Source: Acanthacorydalis orientalis
Lineage: Eukaryota > Arthropoda > Insecta > Megaloptera > Corydalidae
NCBI GenBank assembly: GCA_034766995.1
Contig: CM068315.1
Coordinates: 48,371,162-48,435,161, forward strand
Length of the DNA stretch: 64,000 nt
Direction: 5' to 3'
The notes beneath the pieces are model-generated. The model had not been told where the DNA came from. It was given only the letters and a program-made list of their open reading frames with translations, and made no database searches. A program made the translations under genes and the position numbers. The first letter of the stretch is position 1. Each line of letters opens with the position of its first letter. Below are positions 25,901-38,993 of the stretch, in pieces.

Positions 25901-28638
25901 GCTTGATGTCTATGTTGTGGTACACCATCAGCCTAAAAATATGTTTCATAAAATAAATAATCATAATTGTCGATTTATTTTGTTAAATATAATTAATGTT
26001 TAGAAAATAAATAAAATTAAGTAAGTTACAACTAATGGAAATTATTTCTAAAAATAAATATTTAATATAATTTTTTCATTATAAAAAAAACATTTAATAT
26101 ATTATGCATTATGTAGTAATGCAATATATTTATAATTAAATTAATATATTAACTTTAATATAAAAACATTTAAAATATTTTATTAATTTAGAATAAAAAT
26201 ATATAATAATTAAATTAATAAATACATTTTTTAGATATACAAAGTATAGTAATTGATGTAAAAAATTAGAATATATATTTTCCTTAAATGATTACTAAAA
26301 AGCAAAGTAATGGAAAAAAGTATACACTTGGAAAAACATTGACATTGAATTATTACCTCAACATGTAATTTCTTTGTAACTTGATCTTTTCCGATTAGCG
26401 TTGATGCATGTACTGTAACTTCAATGTCTCCGAGTCTAGTTGGTACTATTGGTAGATAAACTATAGTAGCATCTTGAGCTTTGATATAAATGAAAAATTG
26501 GTGTTCACCGGAAGATGTTCGAGGATTATAAGACCTTACTATACCATCTGCTTCGACATGTACATATCGATAATCAGGAGAACCATTTAAAACAACAGTC
26601 GCTTCAATATTATTTGTCATATAATTAAAAACAGCCACTCGAATTCCTACTTGTTCACCTTGTCGACAAACCGATGGCATTTCAACATTGATGAAGAAAG
26701 GAAGAATTCCAATATACTATAAAATAGAATATGATTATATATGTATTAATCAAGATTCATTGACACTGAAAATTATTTATAACGCTTGAAATAATTTTTT
26801 TCATCAATAACAACTGATAATATTAAAATTTCTGAATTATAATTTGAAAATAAAATATGTTATTAAATTTAGTACATAATTTTATTTTCTTAAAAAAATA
26901 GTAACAACTTATTTTAAGTCTGATCAATTTATGATCTGTAATGATTAATTAAATTTTACATTAACATTCATAAATACCTCAATAGCTTTTTGGATCATTC
27001 CAAAACCCATTGATGGGCTAATACTAAATGAAGAAATCATCCAGTGGACTGGACGTCGTGGGACATCTATACTAAAAACAAAACGTCCATGAGGTCCGAT
27101 GTTTATGTCTTTCCATAACCATACATTTTCATAGTGAAGCTGAATTCTATTATAACGATATTTACGAAATAAAGCGAGATCAGTTCCATTATCAATTCGA
27201 CCTGAAATTATTAAAAATTTATAATATTCTGAAATAAATTAAGTTATCAAATAGTGAATGTATTTATGAATACGTGATAATACTGTTTATTGAATTACAT
27301 ACACATTATGTTTACTGAATGTATGCATATAAAATATTAAAAAATTACTCACATCCTGCTTCATCTGTACCATCATCACAGTCAAAAGAACCATCACATC
27401 GTTTTTCAACACGATAGCATCTACCATTTAAACATTCTGCAAGACCTAGAGTTAAATTACAATTATCAGGTCTTCTCGGTATAATAGTATCACTAAATAC
27501 AACTAGGCCTGCATATTCAAATGTGCGATTAGCATCAATTCCATATGTAGATGATGGAAAATAAACTAATTCATCTGGATCTCCTTCATGAAAATACCAA
27601 GTATGTTTATTAGTACCATTTGTCTGTTCATCAAATGAAGACATTTTTATTATAACCTGTAATTAAAGATGCTTTTAATATGTTGAAGAGTTTATTTTTG
27701 TTAACAGTTGCATAAAAGAAATAAAAATATATTCATCCACAAATATACATTGTATGTGTGTATGTGCGTGTATATATATATAATTTATATATATATATAT
27801 AATTTATATATATATATATATATATACATATATACACACATATACACACACACACATGTATTTTTAAAAAGAAATTGATGGTATAAACTTACTTTAGAAT
27901 ACGTTAATTCATTACCAGCTTGCATAGTGTAAAATGATTTATCTATTCCAGATAACCCAACATAAGCACCTGGTTCTCCATAAATCGCAACTTCAACTTT
28001 TTCTCCAGTTCTTGCTTTTTTATTATTTATATACACAGTAAACTGTAATATAATATATATAAAAATATATAAGTAAATGAACAATAAATATATTTCATAC
28101 TGATTACTTACATTATTTCTTGAAATTCCATTAACTGGAAATGTTAAACTGTCTGCAATAACATCTCCATATTGCCCTATGTACCAAACAACAACAGTTG
28201 ACACAGGGGCCATTTCAGCACTTAAAGTAACTGCGAAAGTTCTAATATTATTTTGCATATTTTCCTGTCCTGTTAATAATATAATGCCTTTTGACATAAT
28301 AACATAATGAAATGATTCTATATAAAAATTACTCTGCACATGTAAAATTATGTATTCTCCAACCTAAAAACACCCAATTATTAACAAAAAGTAAATAAAT
28401 AGTTTTCATTACAATTTAAATATAATTCTATTATATTAAATACTGTTCATATTTTGTTAAAAGTCACTGATTTAAATGTATTGTTTTAGATAAAATTACA
28501 GATTTTTATTATTTATATATAAAGTTAGCAATTTATAAATGAATCCTATATGTATCGATTTACTTTTATTTTATTATAAAGTTAATAATTTATAAATGAA
28601 TCCTAAATGTATCGATTTACTTTTATTTTATTATAATT

Positions 28639-28684
<46 letters not shown>

Positions 28685-31600
28685 GTAATTTGTATATATT
28701 GATTTATATAATTTCATAACAAGTAAGACACTAGATATAAGATATAACTAATTTAAATATAGACTTAAAAATTATTTTGAAAATATAAAATATGGTGTTT
28801 CGCTTACTTTGGCATCACTTGTTGATGTTGAAACATGTATATGATGATTAGCTGGTGAGTAATGAGCTAAAAATAATGTTTCTGATGTAGTTCTTTCACC
28901 AATACTATCTTTAAAATAAGCTGATACTTTAACTGCTGTAACTCCATTTAATATTTCTTGGACACGGGGATTATCTTCTAAATCTAAAATCAATTTATAA
29001 CAATATAAAAATATTCAATACAAATTAAAGCAAAAAAATGCTATTCATAAATAGTGTTTTTTCTTTCATTTTCATTTAAAATATTCAGCACAAATGAGTT
29101 TATACAAATGTATTTGTGAAATATATAACAATGACTTGGTATAAGAAAAGCATGTTAATATCTTACGTTATTATTACTGAAAATTTATTTGCAACGTACA
29201 TATAACAATTTTTCTACTAATTAATAAGTAGAAAATAACCTATATACATAAATTTTATTTAAACCAAATTTACCTAATAAAGATCGTAAATCGATTTTAG
29301 TTTTCCAAACACCTTCTTTTTCAGACATTCTTAATTCTTCTGGTGAAATTGTTCTTCTTCCTCCTTCACGCATATCTACATTCACTTGCAATTCCATTCG
29401 ACCAAGTTGTAAACGATAAGGAGGAAGAGGAGATCCATCATGAAAAGATGCTACTATCTATAGTGTCAATACCATTTAATTTAGAAAATATAAGTTGTAA
29501 GAAAATGAACTAATAAAACTTACATAAACATTGAATGGCATTGAAGGTTTCATAACTTGTGGACTACCACCAAGAAAAGCTATTTTTATTGATGAGTTAT
29601 AAATACGAGTAGCTGCATATCCTTCAATGATTTCATTTAGAAATCTTTCACCAACAGTAGCTACAATAGTCACTTCCATATTTTCGAGTGATTGTACTCG
29701 TTGTTCTAAATCTCTCATAGGATAACGGAATAAATACACACCTTCGAACTAGATGAAAATAATTTTACATTAATTATTATTAATTAATTCAATACTATAA
29801 TAATAAAAATAATTCTATTATCTAATTGTAAACAAGAAAGAATTTAAAAATACATATTAATTTATATAAGCAGTCATAAGACATGAACTAAAAATCACAG
29901 GTATATACATGACATTTTTTAAAAAAATAGAAATATATACATATTATCAGGAAAATACAGTCATACACACATGCATCCATATTCATACATATAGCACTGC
30001 ATATTTTATAATTACTTACAAATTCTAAACGTGGTATTTCTTGAAATTCTGGTTTTTCTATCCAAAATGGATACTCCTCATTCTAAAATATAAGAATATT
30101 AATACAATTAAAAACATTTTTATACTATTAAAGACCACGAGAATTTTCAAATATAGATGATTAATTTATAGATTAATTCCATAGTACTGAATTTATTTTA
30201 AAACATTTGAAAATTATTTATTCATCACTAAATAAATATTATTACGAATATAACTCAATAACGATTACTAAATTGTAGAACAATACACTTACCATTTCTA
30301 AGTAATGAATGATTGTAGATCTTGTATCAGTATAATAGTCCGGTGCATCTGATGGACGTAACGGACGAATAATTGCTTTAAGTGTCATATTACCATTGAC
30401 AGGAGCTCCATTTGTATAATTTGCACAAACTGTTCCAAATATGTATTCATCAGTATTGAAAAAAAACGGAGGCATTGTTACATTTACCTGTAAAATTAAA
30501 ACTACTTTTTTCACAATTAACATGCACACAGGTGTACACTAACACATGTACAACATTTATATATATATATATATATATATATCCTTCCCTAAATTCCTAC
30601 TTCATTGCCTCAAAGAGACAGGAAGGAGGAACGGGATTTCAAGGAGATGTACTGTGATATTCTTTGAATATTGATAAGTTTAACCATGCAGAGAAAACTT
30701 GGAAACTATTCCCAGCCAAAATAGCTATAGCTTGGCTTCAGAACAAGGAATGAAAGAGGAAATCGTCTGATTGAATTTTCGGAAAGCATGGGGTTATATG
30801 TAATGAACTCCTTCTTCAAGAAAAATGCCAAAAGAAAATGGACACGGAAAGGCCGTAATAATACCAAAAAGGAAATAGACTACACCTTGGTAAATAAAAA
30901 ATCAGTTGTGGAATATTATTCCATACTAAACAGATTTAATGCTGGACGCGATCATCAGGTGGTAAGAAGCAGAATACACATAAACGCAAAACTGGAAAGA
31001 AGAAAACCTTTTAAAACTCTGAGGAAGACAATAAATATTCAAACCCTAAAAGAAAGAAAAGTAAAATTTGAAATAGAATTAAAAATTCGATTTGCGATAC
31101 TGGAAAATGAAAATGTTGAAGAAAAAGTGGTTGAAATTATTAAGGAATCTGGTGGGATAAGGAAATTAAACATTTTATTTGAAATTAGTGGAAGAGTCAT
31201 TCAATTATACAAAATGGAAAATGATGGAAGAACCCTTTATCAAGCAGTGGTTTGACAGAGGCTGATGATGATGATATATATAATATATATATACACAATT
31301 TAAATGCATTTTATAAAATTAATAATGTAAAAATAATTAAATCAATAAATAAAAATAATTCACCTCAAATCTTGTTTGATAGTATTCTTCAACAACAAAC
31401 TGAGCTTCTTCAATCTGACCTTGTGCAATAATTTGTACTGTCCATTCTCCAAAAACAGGTTGATCTGATAATTGGTAATCTAAACTAACAGTTCCTAAAT
31501 TAGACTGTCTAGATAACCATCGTCTCATTATATGTCTATTTGGATCAAGCATATAAACATCAATAGCATCATCAAATGCACGTAATTCAGTATTGATAGG

Positions 31601-32214
31601 GATAGCACGGAACCGTACTATAAAAAAAACGAATACGTCATTTAAATAACTTATTATATGTAGAAAATGATCAATATACATAAAAAAAATATTTACCAAG
31701 CTCCCCTTGCTTGTATACAGGTTTATCTAATTGGACAAAAATAGTCATGGACCGCTGCGAAAATGTTAATTTAGTTTCATTAGCAAACGCGGAACCCCCT
31801 AATAATGTATCTTGAACTCCTTCTACAACGTGCTTGTATAAGCCATCGACTTTAAGTTTATATTCTCCAGGTACACTTGTTGGTGGAACCTGTATAAAAA
31901 ATATACACATTATAATTAAATAATAGAAGTCACATAAATAAATAATAATACAAAATAAAGTCTTCTCTAAAATAATACAATAATATAATAAGAAATAAAT
32001 GTTTATTTATACTTACTCTCATAAGAAGAGTTTCAGGTATACCCTCCTTCATATCTTTAGTATCCGCTGCCATTTCAACACCATTTCTTTGTATTGAAGC
32101 CCTTACAACAATAGGTAATGAAGTTTGTAAAACAAACACAGAAACTTTATACACCTGACTGGGTCGAACCATTTTACTTGCTACTATGAAATACGTCCTA
32201 GAAAGTTTTTTTTA

Positions 32215-32308
<94 letters not shown>

Positions 32309-33512
32309 GTGTATATTTAAAAACGTAAAATGTTCTAAAACTTGAATGTTTAAAAATCTTATTTAAATTTTTTGGGAGGACTTCTAAAATGTAAACAAAT
32401 CAAAACTTCATATAAGTACAGAAACCTTCTTCTAAGAAGAAAAAACGTTATCTAAAGCAAGAAAATATTTTTTTCGATCAAACCTCTCATACATTTTTTT
32501 CTATAAAAAACGATTACAATAAAAGTACGAAGAATGAATCGCATAAATGGTAAAAAAGCCGTGTTTTTTTTCTGTTTGGAAGAAGAAACATAAATAGTTA
32601 AAAAGAAAGGGTGTGAGACGAGAGTAGATTTTTAGTAAGAGAATTAAGGTTGCCAAGTTTACAATTTGTAGCATCCGAAACAAGAAAGAAAAAAATAAGT
32701 AGAGTATCCAACATATTTAGTAGCCATGGAAAACGAAAAATGATAAAATAGTCGGAGCTGTTTCCATTAGAACTTTAATTTTAGAACTCTTAAAGCTTAC
32801 ATAAAATACTTTCATGAAAAATCTATTGCAAACGATGACTCCTACACGAATAAGTAATGGCACTAAATAAAAACACTGGCAGTCGACAGATTACAATTAA
32901 TTACCTATTACTGTTTCGTTGATAAATGCATGAAATCAATATTGTATATTTTATAGTAAAATGAATTCTCGTTAAATATACACATTAAAACTACAAAAAC
33001 TTTGTCTCTTTTATATTCTATCCAAAACGTGAACATTTCTAAAACGTTAATAGGCATAGATTTAATTCGTTCACGTTTTCAAGACTTTACTGAATGTATG
33101 TGTGGGTGTTTATATCATGCGTAAATGTAACATTTTCATCAATTAATAATCGTTACTTCATTAAATATACCACCATATTCTCAAATTGAATGTATGAAAT
33201 ATTAAAATTATAATTTACTATAATATAAAAATTCTGTTACATAATTTTTCTAAAAAAATAAACTAATTATACTTACGCTTCATTTATTATAACGCTATTA
33301 CTTTGTAAACCTGTATTTCGCAAATAATCATCGAATGGAGTTCTGGGACCTTGATTCTGTGGCTGGGTTCGCCAGTCGGGTCTTGTTGTACTTGTGTAAT
33401 CATTATTAATTACTGACGAAAAAGGATTATCGAATTGTGCATGTATGCCGTCCAATAAAAGAATTGTGAAAATTACTCCTATGATTCTTGCCGAACAAAG
33501 AAATTCCATCAT
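22962..33512 (-). CDS. Mcr: Macroglobulin complement-related protein (thioester-less TEP)
   Basis: Alpha-2-macroglobulin/complement family protein; Drosophila Mcr acts in septate junctions and phagocytosis. Coding exons in order: 33277-33512, 32017-32197, 31697-31889, 31364-31617, 30293-30487, 30020-30082, 29524-29748, 29274-29457, 28808-28983, 28112-28363, 27893-28042, 27353-27656, 26978-27201, 26357-26716, 25511-25932, 24920-25401, 24613-24842, 24164-24519, 23891-24065, 23701-23806, 22962-23161. Phases close to 1655 codons (Drosophila Mcr about 1760). Residues 1-25 form a signal peptide. Macroglobulin domains start at TYFIVASKMVRPSQVYKV. The LDLa module spans 769-805. The thioester position reads DSAEQ (1079-1083). 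The alpha-helical TED region follows (SVWLTAYCARIFQEASFYEW, DGGWASTQ), then the receptor-binding domain and a Cys-rich tail with a hydrophobic segment at 1624-1647. The LDLa insert and lost thioester identify Mcr rather than a true TEP. Confidence 0.94.
25675..25695 (-). other. Degenerate thioester site of Mcr
   Basis: The canonical GCGEQ site reads DSAEQNM (residues 1079-1085). The thioester cysteine is serine while Gln1083 remains, so no intramolecular thioester can form. Loss at this position is known for Mcr-type proteins. Confidence 0.9.
27353..27461 (-). other. LDL-receptor class A module within Mcr
   Basis: Six cysteines at residues 769, 778, 783, 790, 796 and 805 and the calcium-binding run FDCDDGTDEAGC define one LDLa repeat. 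Its last cysteine codon is split by the following intron. Among insect thioester-protein relatives, an LDLa insert marks Mcr. Confidence 0.9.
27770..27857. repeat. (TG)n(TA)n(CA)n microsatellite in an Mcr intron
   Basis: TATA blocks broken by TAATTTA and flanked by TGTG on one side and CACA on the other, so the tract is roughly self-complementary. It ends 36 bases from the exon at 27893-28042. Confidence 0.9.
28505..28640. repeat. Tandem duplication, 57-bp unit, in an Mcr intron
   Basis: Two adjacent copies with period 57 share AATTTATAAATGAATCCTA and TGTATCGATTTACTTTTATT, differing at a few bases. A (TA)n tract (28641-28680) follows at once. Confidence 0.85.
30558..30582. repeat. (TA)n tract beside the RTE insertion
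   Basis: About 12 TA units, separated by about 150 bases from the start of recognisable LINE coding sequence. Confidence 0.8.
30730..31285 (+). pseudogene. Internally deleted RTE-clade LINE (endonuclease joined to 3' tail)
   Basis: Sits antisense in the Mcr intron 30488-31363. The frame gives GFRTRNERGNRLIEFSESMG, LYVMNSFFKKNAKRKW, KKEIDYTLVNKKSVVEYY and NRFNAGRDHQVVRSRI. This is the C-terminal part of the RTE apurinic-like endonuclease, with the conserved DYTL block and the SDH-type catalytic block as RDH. The linker RFAILENENVEEKV follows, then the frame jumps straight to the C-terminal GGIRKLN and RVIQLYKMENDGRTLY. The whole reverse transcriptase is missing. The tail TGACAGAGGCTGATGATGATGA runs into TATATA. 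Most of the frame from 30788 to 31255 is open, so this copy is younger than the one at 15-17 kb. Confidence 0.87.
32219..32306. repeat. (TA)n microsatellite in Mcr intron 1
   Basis: About 43 units with TATG interruptions in the middle, ending about 20 bases before the acceptor-side TTTTTTTCTAG region of the exon at 32017-32197. The rest of this intron (32198-33276) shows no element. Confidence 0.92.
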
Positions 33513-33545
33513 TGGAAATTATCTGTGTTGCATAATGAGTAAATC
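33277..33545 (-). other. Mcr start-codon exon with upstream splice acceptor
   Basis: The bases before ATG (33512) read, on the minus strand, TTTTTTTTTCAG then GATTTACTCATTATGC. This is a textbook acceptor placed 33 bases before the start, so the 5' UTR continues in at least one exon farther right. Two ATGs are adjacent (MMEF); the first is used here. The exon encodes the signal peptide. Confidence 0.75.
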
Positions 33546-33567
33546 CTGAAAAAAAAATTATAATTAG

Positions 33568-33611
<44 letters not shown>

Positions 33612-34131
33612 GAAACTTTTAATTTTAATGAACATGTACTATTTTTTTTAAAAAAAACGCCTATACAATATATAAATTCTTATATAACATCTACATAGTA
33701 ACATAAATAACATTATAAAAAAGTACTATTCGTGTTGAAATCTGTTAAATATTCACAATGTCTAAATAATTTCTTAATTAATTTCCATAAGACAATGTTA
33801 TTATATTTTTGTATAAAATTTAGAATAAATATGTATACTATATCAATTATTTACTTCAAAATAATGAAAATCAATTAAAATCATTTTCAGAGTTTTCTCC
33901 CATTTGCAGCTGTAAATTATATTAACAGAAAAACTGATATAGTTGTAGAAATATACTGAATTTATTTTGAATGAAATAATATTTAACTTTACAATGCATA
34001 TTGATACAAATATGAATTACTGAAGAAAAGTAAATACATACATTAATATGTGATAAATAAGATAAATATTTGCACATACTTCATTTTTTATAAAAAAATA
34101 AATACAATGTTTTTTTTTGTAAATATGATCC

Positions 34132-34183
<52 letters not shown>

Positions 34184-34417
34184 TGTGTGTGTGAAATATT
34201 GATTTCAGTATAAGGAATTCATGAAATATACAAGTGTACATGCCAATGTAAAAGATATTATCCTATTTTTGAGCACGTAAAAAATATTTTTTGTACATAC
34301 ATAACTCCATTTAATAGATAACAATTTTTTACACAACAAATTTTCAAAGTTTTTTAAATATGTAATGTGAAATATGTAATTATAATTTACTTTATGTTTC
34401 TTGTCCTTGAGTTTACT
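33546..34417. other. Region upstream of the Mcr start exon
   Basis: Presumed Mcr 5' intron. It holds (TA)n tracts at 33571-33609 and 34134-34192, the second ending in GTGTGTGTG. Otherwise it is plain A+T-rich DNA. Confidence 0.6.
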
Positions 34418-34456
34418 ATTTGAATTTTTTCTTCCGCTTGGAAGAAAAATTCAAAT
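34418..34456. repeat. 39-base hairpin
   Basis: Arms of 17-18 bases (ATTTGAATTTTTTCTTCC and GGAAGAAAAATTCAAAT) pair fully apart from one extra T, around a GCTT loop. The stem is too short for an ordinary animal pre-miRNA. Confidence 0.85.
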
Positions 34457-34640
34457 CATGATCTCAACGGCAAGAAACATGATTATAAATCCAGGTACAC
34501 AAGTATATAATATAGTATAATTTACACAGAGATAATTAAACACATAAGTAGGAGTAGATACGAACTGAAGAAACAGAATCAATATAAATATAAGTTTTAC
34601 AGAAGGCAATGTAGTGTAAATTTTAAATAACCTTAATATA

Positions 34641-35109
34641 CAGAGTTTTCCAATAAGGACTCGATTTTTCAATTTGAAATAAAACATAGAATTTGTAAGT
34701 TTATTTATTGTAAGTAATAGTTGGGGGTATGCCATTCATAAATGAAAAATAATGTCGTGTAAGTCACCGCCGCGTTCTTTCTTACAAGTAAACCCTCTTT
34801 TTATTAAAATTTTTAATAACATCCTTACACGACTGGGGCTCTATCTCACCAATTACTCTTCGGATTCCATTTTTTATGTCGGATATTGTTTTTGGATTGT
34901 ATTTTTTATATTTTATGTATTTTTTATAGAACAACCACATTCATAATACCATTGTATTATTTCAATGCGTTGTTTTGTTATAAATTAACGAGGCTATAAA
35001 TAAAAATGGCAATGCCAAAGCTTAACAAATGTTCAAAAAATACACCTGCCAATTTGATACTTATGAAATAGAACCTCTTAAAAAATTGCGTCCCTATTGG
35101 AAAACCCTT
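34641..35109 (-). mobile_element. Tc1/mariner-superfamily remnant with terminal inverted repeats
   Basis: The ends are imperfect inverted repeats: CAGAGTTTTCCAATAAGGAC on the left and, reverse-complemented, AAGGGTTTTCCAATAGGGAC on the right. Each is flanked by TA (34639-34640 and 35110-35111), the target duplication of this superfamily. On the minus strand the inside reads ISDIKNGIRRVIGEIEPQ and then KERGGDLHDIIFH, like the C-terminus of Tc1/mariner-type transposases. At 469 bases it keeps only the end of the transposase, so it is an internally deleted, non-autonomous copy. Confidence 0.8.
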
Positions 35110-35111
35110 TA

Positions 35112-35579
35112 CCAATAATATTTCTTGGCGATGTTGCTATTTTTTATACAAATATATACTTTCAAGCAAATCAGTAATAATTTCATATTTGTTATTTTTT
35201 TCATTGCCTAATAACAAAGTAAAATATATGCAATTTGGAACACTCGTCATTGTTAAATCGTTAATGTCCACTTCTGTAATATCATACATTCATTTTTTAC
35301 TAATGTACTACGGTAATTAAGTGATTAAATTGTTTTTTATGATAAACTTAAATTGTTGAATTTTTCAAGAGCTTCATAATATAATATATATTAACTTCAG
35401 TTTTTTTCGGAAGAAAACACTAAAGTTAACGTATATTTAACACATAAAATGGATTCACTTTATAATATATAAAAAACAAATGGGTTTTATATTTGATCAT
35501 CTGTAAAACAGATACGTTATCTCTATCCAGAACATAGACTTTATACAGTACATAAATCCGGGTAAGCAAATTAATACGA
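35112..35579. other. Noncoding stretch right of the Tc1/mariner remnant
   Basis: A+T-rich, with no coding frame or element recognised. Confidence 0.6.
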
Positions 35580-35840
35580 TTCGACGAAACCCTCCATTAT
35601 GTTTGTTTCCACCGTAGTAAAAGAGAAACGATTTGAATATCGGGACAAATATATGTTAGCGGAGTTTCTGTAGGGCGAACCAGGAAGGAAGTTTTTGTTG
35701 AAATGGCTTGACATTATCTGCGCACGTGGCCAAAAGGGCGCATTAGTTTTACGCGGTATGTACTAGACCCACTTCCTCCCGGCTACATGTTTGTGATTGT
35801 GAATTGCCCGTCCATTACCGCTACTTGAGCGTAAGTAAAC
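35580..35840. promoter_or_regulatory. GC-richer island with a plus-strand splice donor
   Basis: Base composition changes sharply: AGGGCGAACCAGGAAGGAAG, TTACGCGG and CTTCCTCCCGGCTACATG lie close together. The island ends in TTGAGC|GTAAGT (35827/35828), a strong donor on the plus strand. This pattern fits a promoter with a short first noncoding exon, either of a plus-strand noncoding RNA or of an unrecognised gene. No protein frame is visible. Confidence 0.35.
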
Positions 35841-37763
35841 ATTATAATACTCTGTAATCCTGTACGAAATGTTAAATTTAAACAAAACACACTGAAATGC
35901 ATTTATATGCATATTTAAATTTTGAGTACCAGTTTGAATTCTATTGAAATATAATGGATTTTACCAAATTGTTCAAATCATATTTATATACAGATATTTA
36001 TACAATTATTTAATATAATTAAACGATAATATAATTTACACAAAAATAACATCATAAAATACGGTAAATTTCTTAAATGTATAATCATACATTTAAATTA
36101 ATCACATAAAAATATTAAATAATGAAACCAATTTTTATTAAAAAAAAAATAATGGATATAAACAATGAAAGATAGTAACAATACGCCAATATTATGATAC
36201 AGACATGAATTTAAAATCTTCGCAGTGTCAAAATATACATAAATAATATTTTAGATGAGTTATTCAGAGTACTGTTTAGTTTAGTCTCACACAAAAGTAT
36301 GGACATGTAAAAGGGAATGTATATTAATTCAACTAAGTATAAAAACAAAATTCGTACAATGATTAAACTCGTCGTTAGTGTTTGCTTTCAAGTCACGTTA
36401 AATCAGGGATGCACATATAGTAAGGGCACAACGTGTTCGAAACTACCCTTCTGTAATAATCAGACTAGTATTATTTAATTATTCAGTAACAAAGATAGAT
36501 TAGACATACATGTATTGATTAATTATTAAATTAAAAAGAGAAAAAAAGTATAGAAGAACTCAAAACATTCGGATTTTTGTATTAAGTAATTTTTTCTAAA
36601 AAAAATATCATTAGTTACACAAATTAAATGATTAATAATTAAACAAAATAACAGTTTCTTTTTGTTCCGATATACAATATTTTTTAAAGATTTTAACAAT
36701 TCTCTCTCATTATCTCTTATAAGTGGATCTCTCTCTCTTTTCTGTCAAAATGTGTGAAATTTCTGTGTTAGCTGTTGTTTCAAAACTGCATTAATCGCAA
36801 CGATTACTTATACAATTAATGCATACAAAATTTAAAAAATTATTATAAATAAATAACATTAAAATAAATAATAATAAGCTTTTTGTTACATATTCAATCT
36901 ATTTTTAAAGTATAGTAACGATACTTCATTAACTTTAAATGCCGTGAAAATATGTGACTTAAATATTTGAAATATTCATAAAAAATTTAAATAAAACCAT
37001 AAAATAAAAACCGACTAACACCATTTTTCAATATCGTATTTGTGTTCTTTTTTAAATAATAAAAAAACTATTAACTCCATTTTTACAAATAAATTGTCAC
37101 ATTCTGTCAAATCGCACAACCTTTCTGTTTAAAATTGTTCAATAATTAATTGTTGATCGTTTTACAGTTACTTATGCGCGTACAATGACGAAGGCAAAAT
37201 CCTCTACTCAGAGACAACTTTTACTATTAACTGTAATATATTTGAATACAAAATGTAATAATAAATATGAACTTCCTATTCAGAAAATATTTTTTTGTAT
37301 AATTTTGATTTTATGGAGTAAATCTGGTCTATTCTTTTAAAATTAATATTATTTATTTTATGGTTTTATTAAAATTATCTTCTTAATTTTTAATGTTGTG
37401 AATTATCAATTATACATTATTAAAAAAAATATGATACGAAAACCGTTGCGCATGTATTATGTTCTGCACAGTGACATACAACTATTTAACTTAATTATAC
37501 CGTATACGTACCCCTAACTTTAAATCAGGGTTGAAGAAGTGCCATACCTATTTATATATACTGTTTGTACAAATGCTTCCTTGTTAACGTGAAGTTATAG
37601 CTTTAAATGAACTCTTCCTACCTCAACATTATTTCAGTTCCAGACATTTCCGTCTGTAAGAATGTCGAACAGATGTTTTCCAATGCTTATTTTTCTTTCA
37701 CTATTTTACATTGAAAAATCTTAAATAAACTATAAATAGCATTCATTAATATTAGTCTCCGAA

Positions 37764-37766
<3 letters not shown>
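35841..37766. other. Noncoding stretch
   Basis: Nothing recognisable apart from a short CT-rich patch (TCTCTCTC near 36729-36740). Confidence 0.6.
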
Positions 37767-37815
<49 letters not shown>

Positions 37816-38191
37816 TTGATCCAAATTTTTTTTAATATAAACCAATTGTATTATAATCGGCTTTTGGGTTCACTTTTCGACACACCTTGAACGGTTCACA
37901 ATGCGCTTTGTTTTTCAACCCTGCTTAAATATGTTTTGTGAAGCATAAAGTTGCACACGCAGCACTTTTAGTATAACATTTAATAGATTAGTCACGGCTG
38001 CATTTACTAACGTTCACTTAATTGTGCAGTTTGTTTAAACAGGTCTAAGAAAATTAATCACCTGAGCATATTTATGCGTTATTTCAAATTACCCCTTACT
38101 GTCGGTGCACCCATTATAGTTGACACTTGATGAACAACATAACGCTATGATTAATTTCATTTCAAAATACGGAGTGATCTTCAATAGTTCC

Positions 38192-38271
<80 letters not shown>

Positions 38272-38918
38272 TAAATACAAAATGTAAACAGCTGATAAAT
38301 GATAGAGCGTTAATTACATACGACCACTATTGATTCCTATGAAATATTTTAAATATAAAAGATCGTTAATAATGTGGATAATATTTTCCCCTAATCACAT
38401 TTTTAAAATGTATAGAATAAAATAAACATTAAAAACAAAATATACTCTACACGTATACTGTATATAATGTAATAAGTGTTTAAAAATAAATCTAATACAT
38501 GAATCAAGTAGAAAATGTGATTAATTATTGTTTTTCACATTAAAAAAATATTATTTGACTGATAAACTATAAAAATTAAATTTCATTAACTTATTTATAT
38601 AATTATTTAATGAATATAATATATAAACAAGTTTATGTAATAGAATTTATCAAAAAAAAAATAGAATGAATTATTTTCAAAAGTATATCTCTTCTCAACT
38701 TTGTTTCATACAAATAAAATAGAAAATAAAACAGTATTATAAACAACCAGTTAGTAATAAAATAATATCGCCAATATTTGATTCGTATAAAGAATCAACA
38801 AATACATAAAATAAATGGTAGCATTTAATTTCGAAAAGATATTTATAAATATGTACCAAAAATATAAGTAATAATTTTTTATAAAATCTGTAACTTCGAA
38901 AATAAATAATCTATTTTC

Positions 38919-38993
<75 letters not shown>

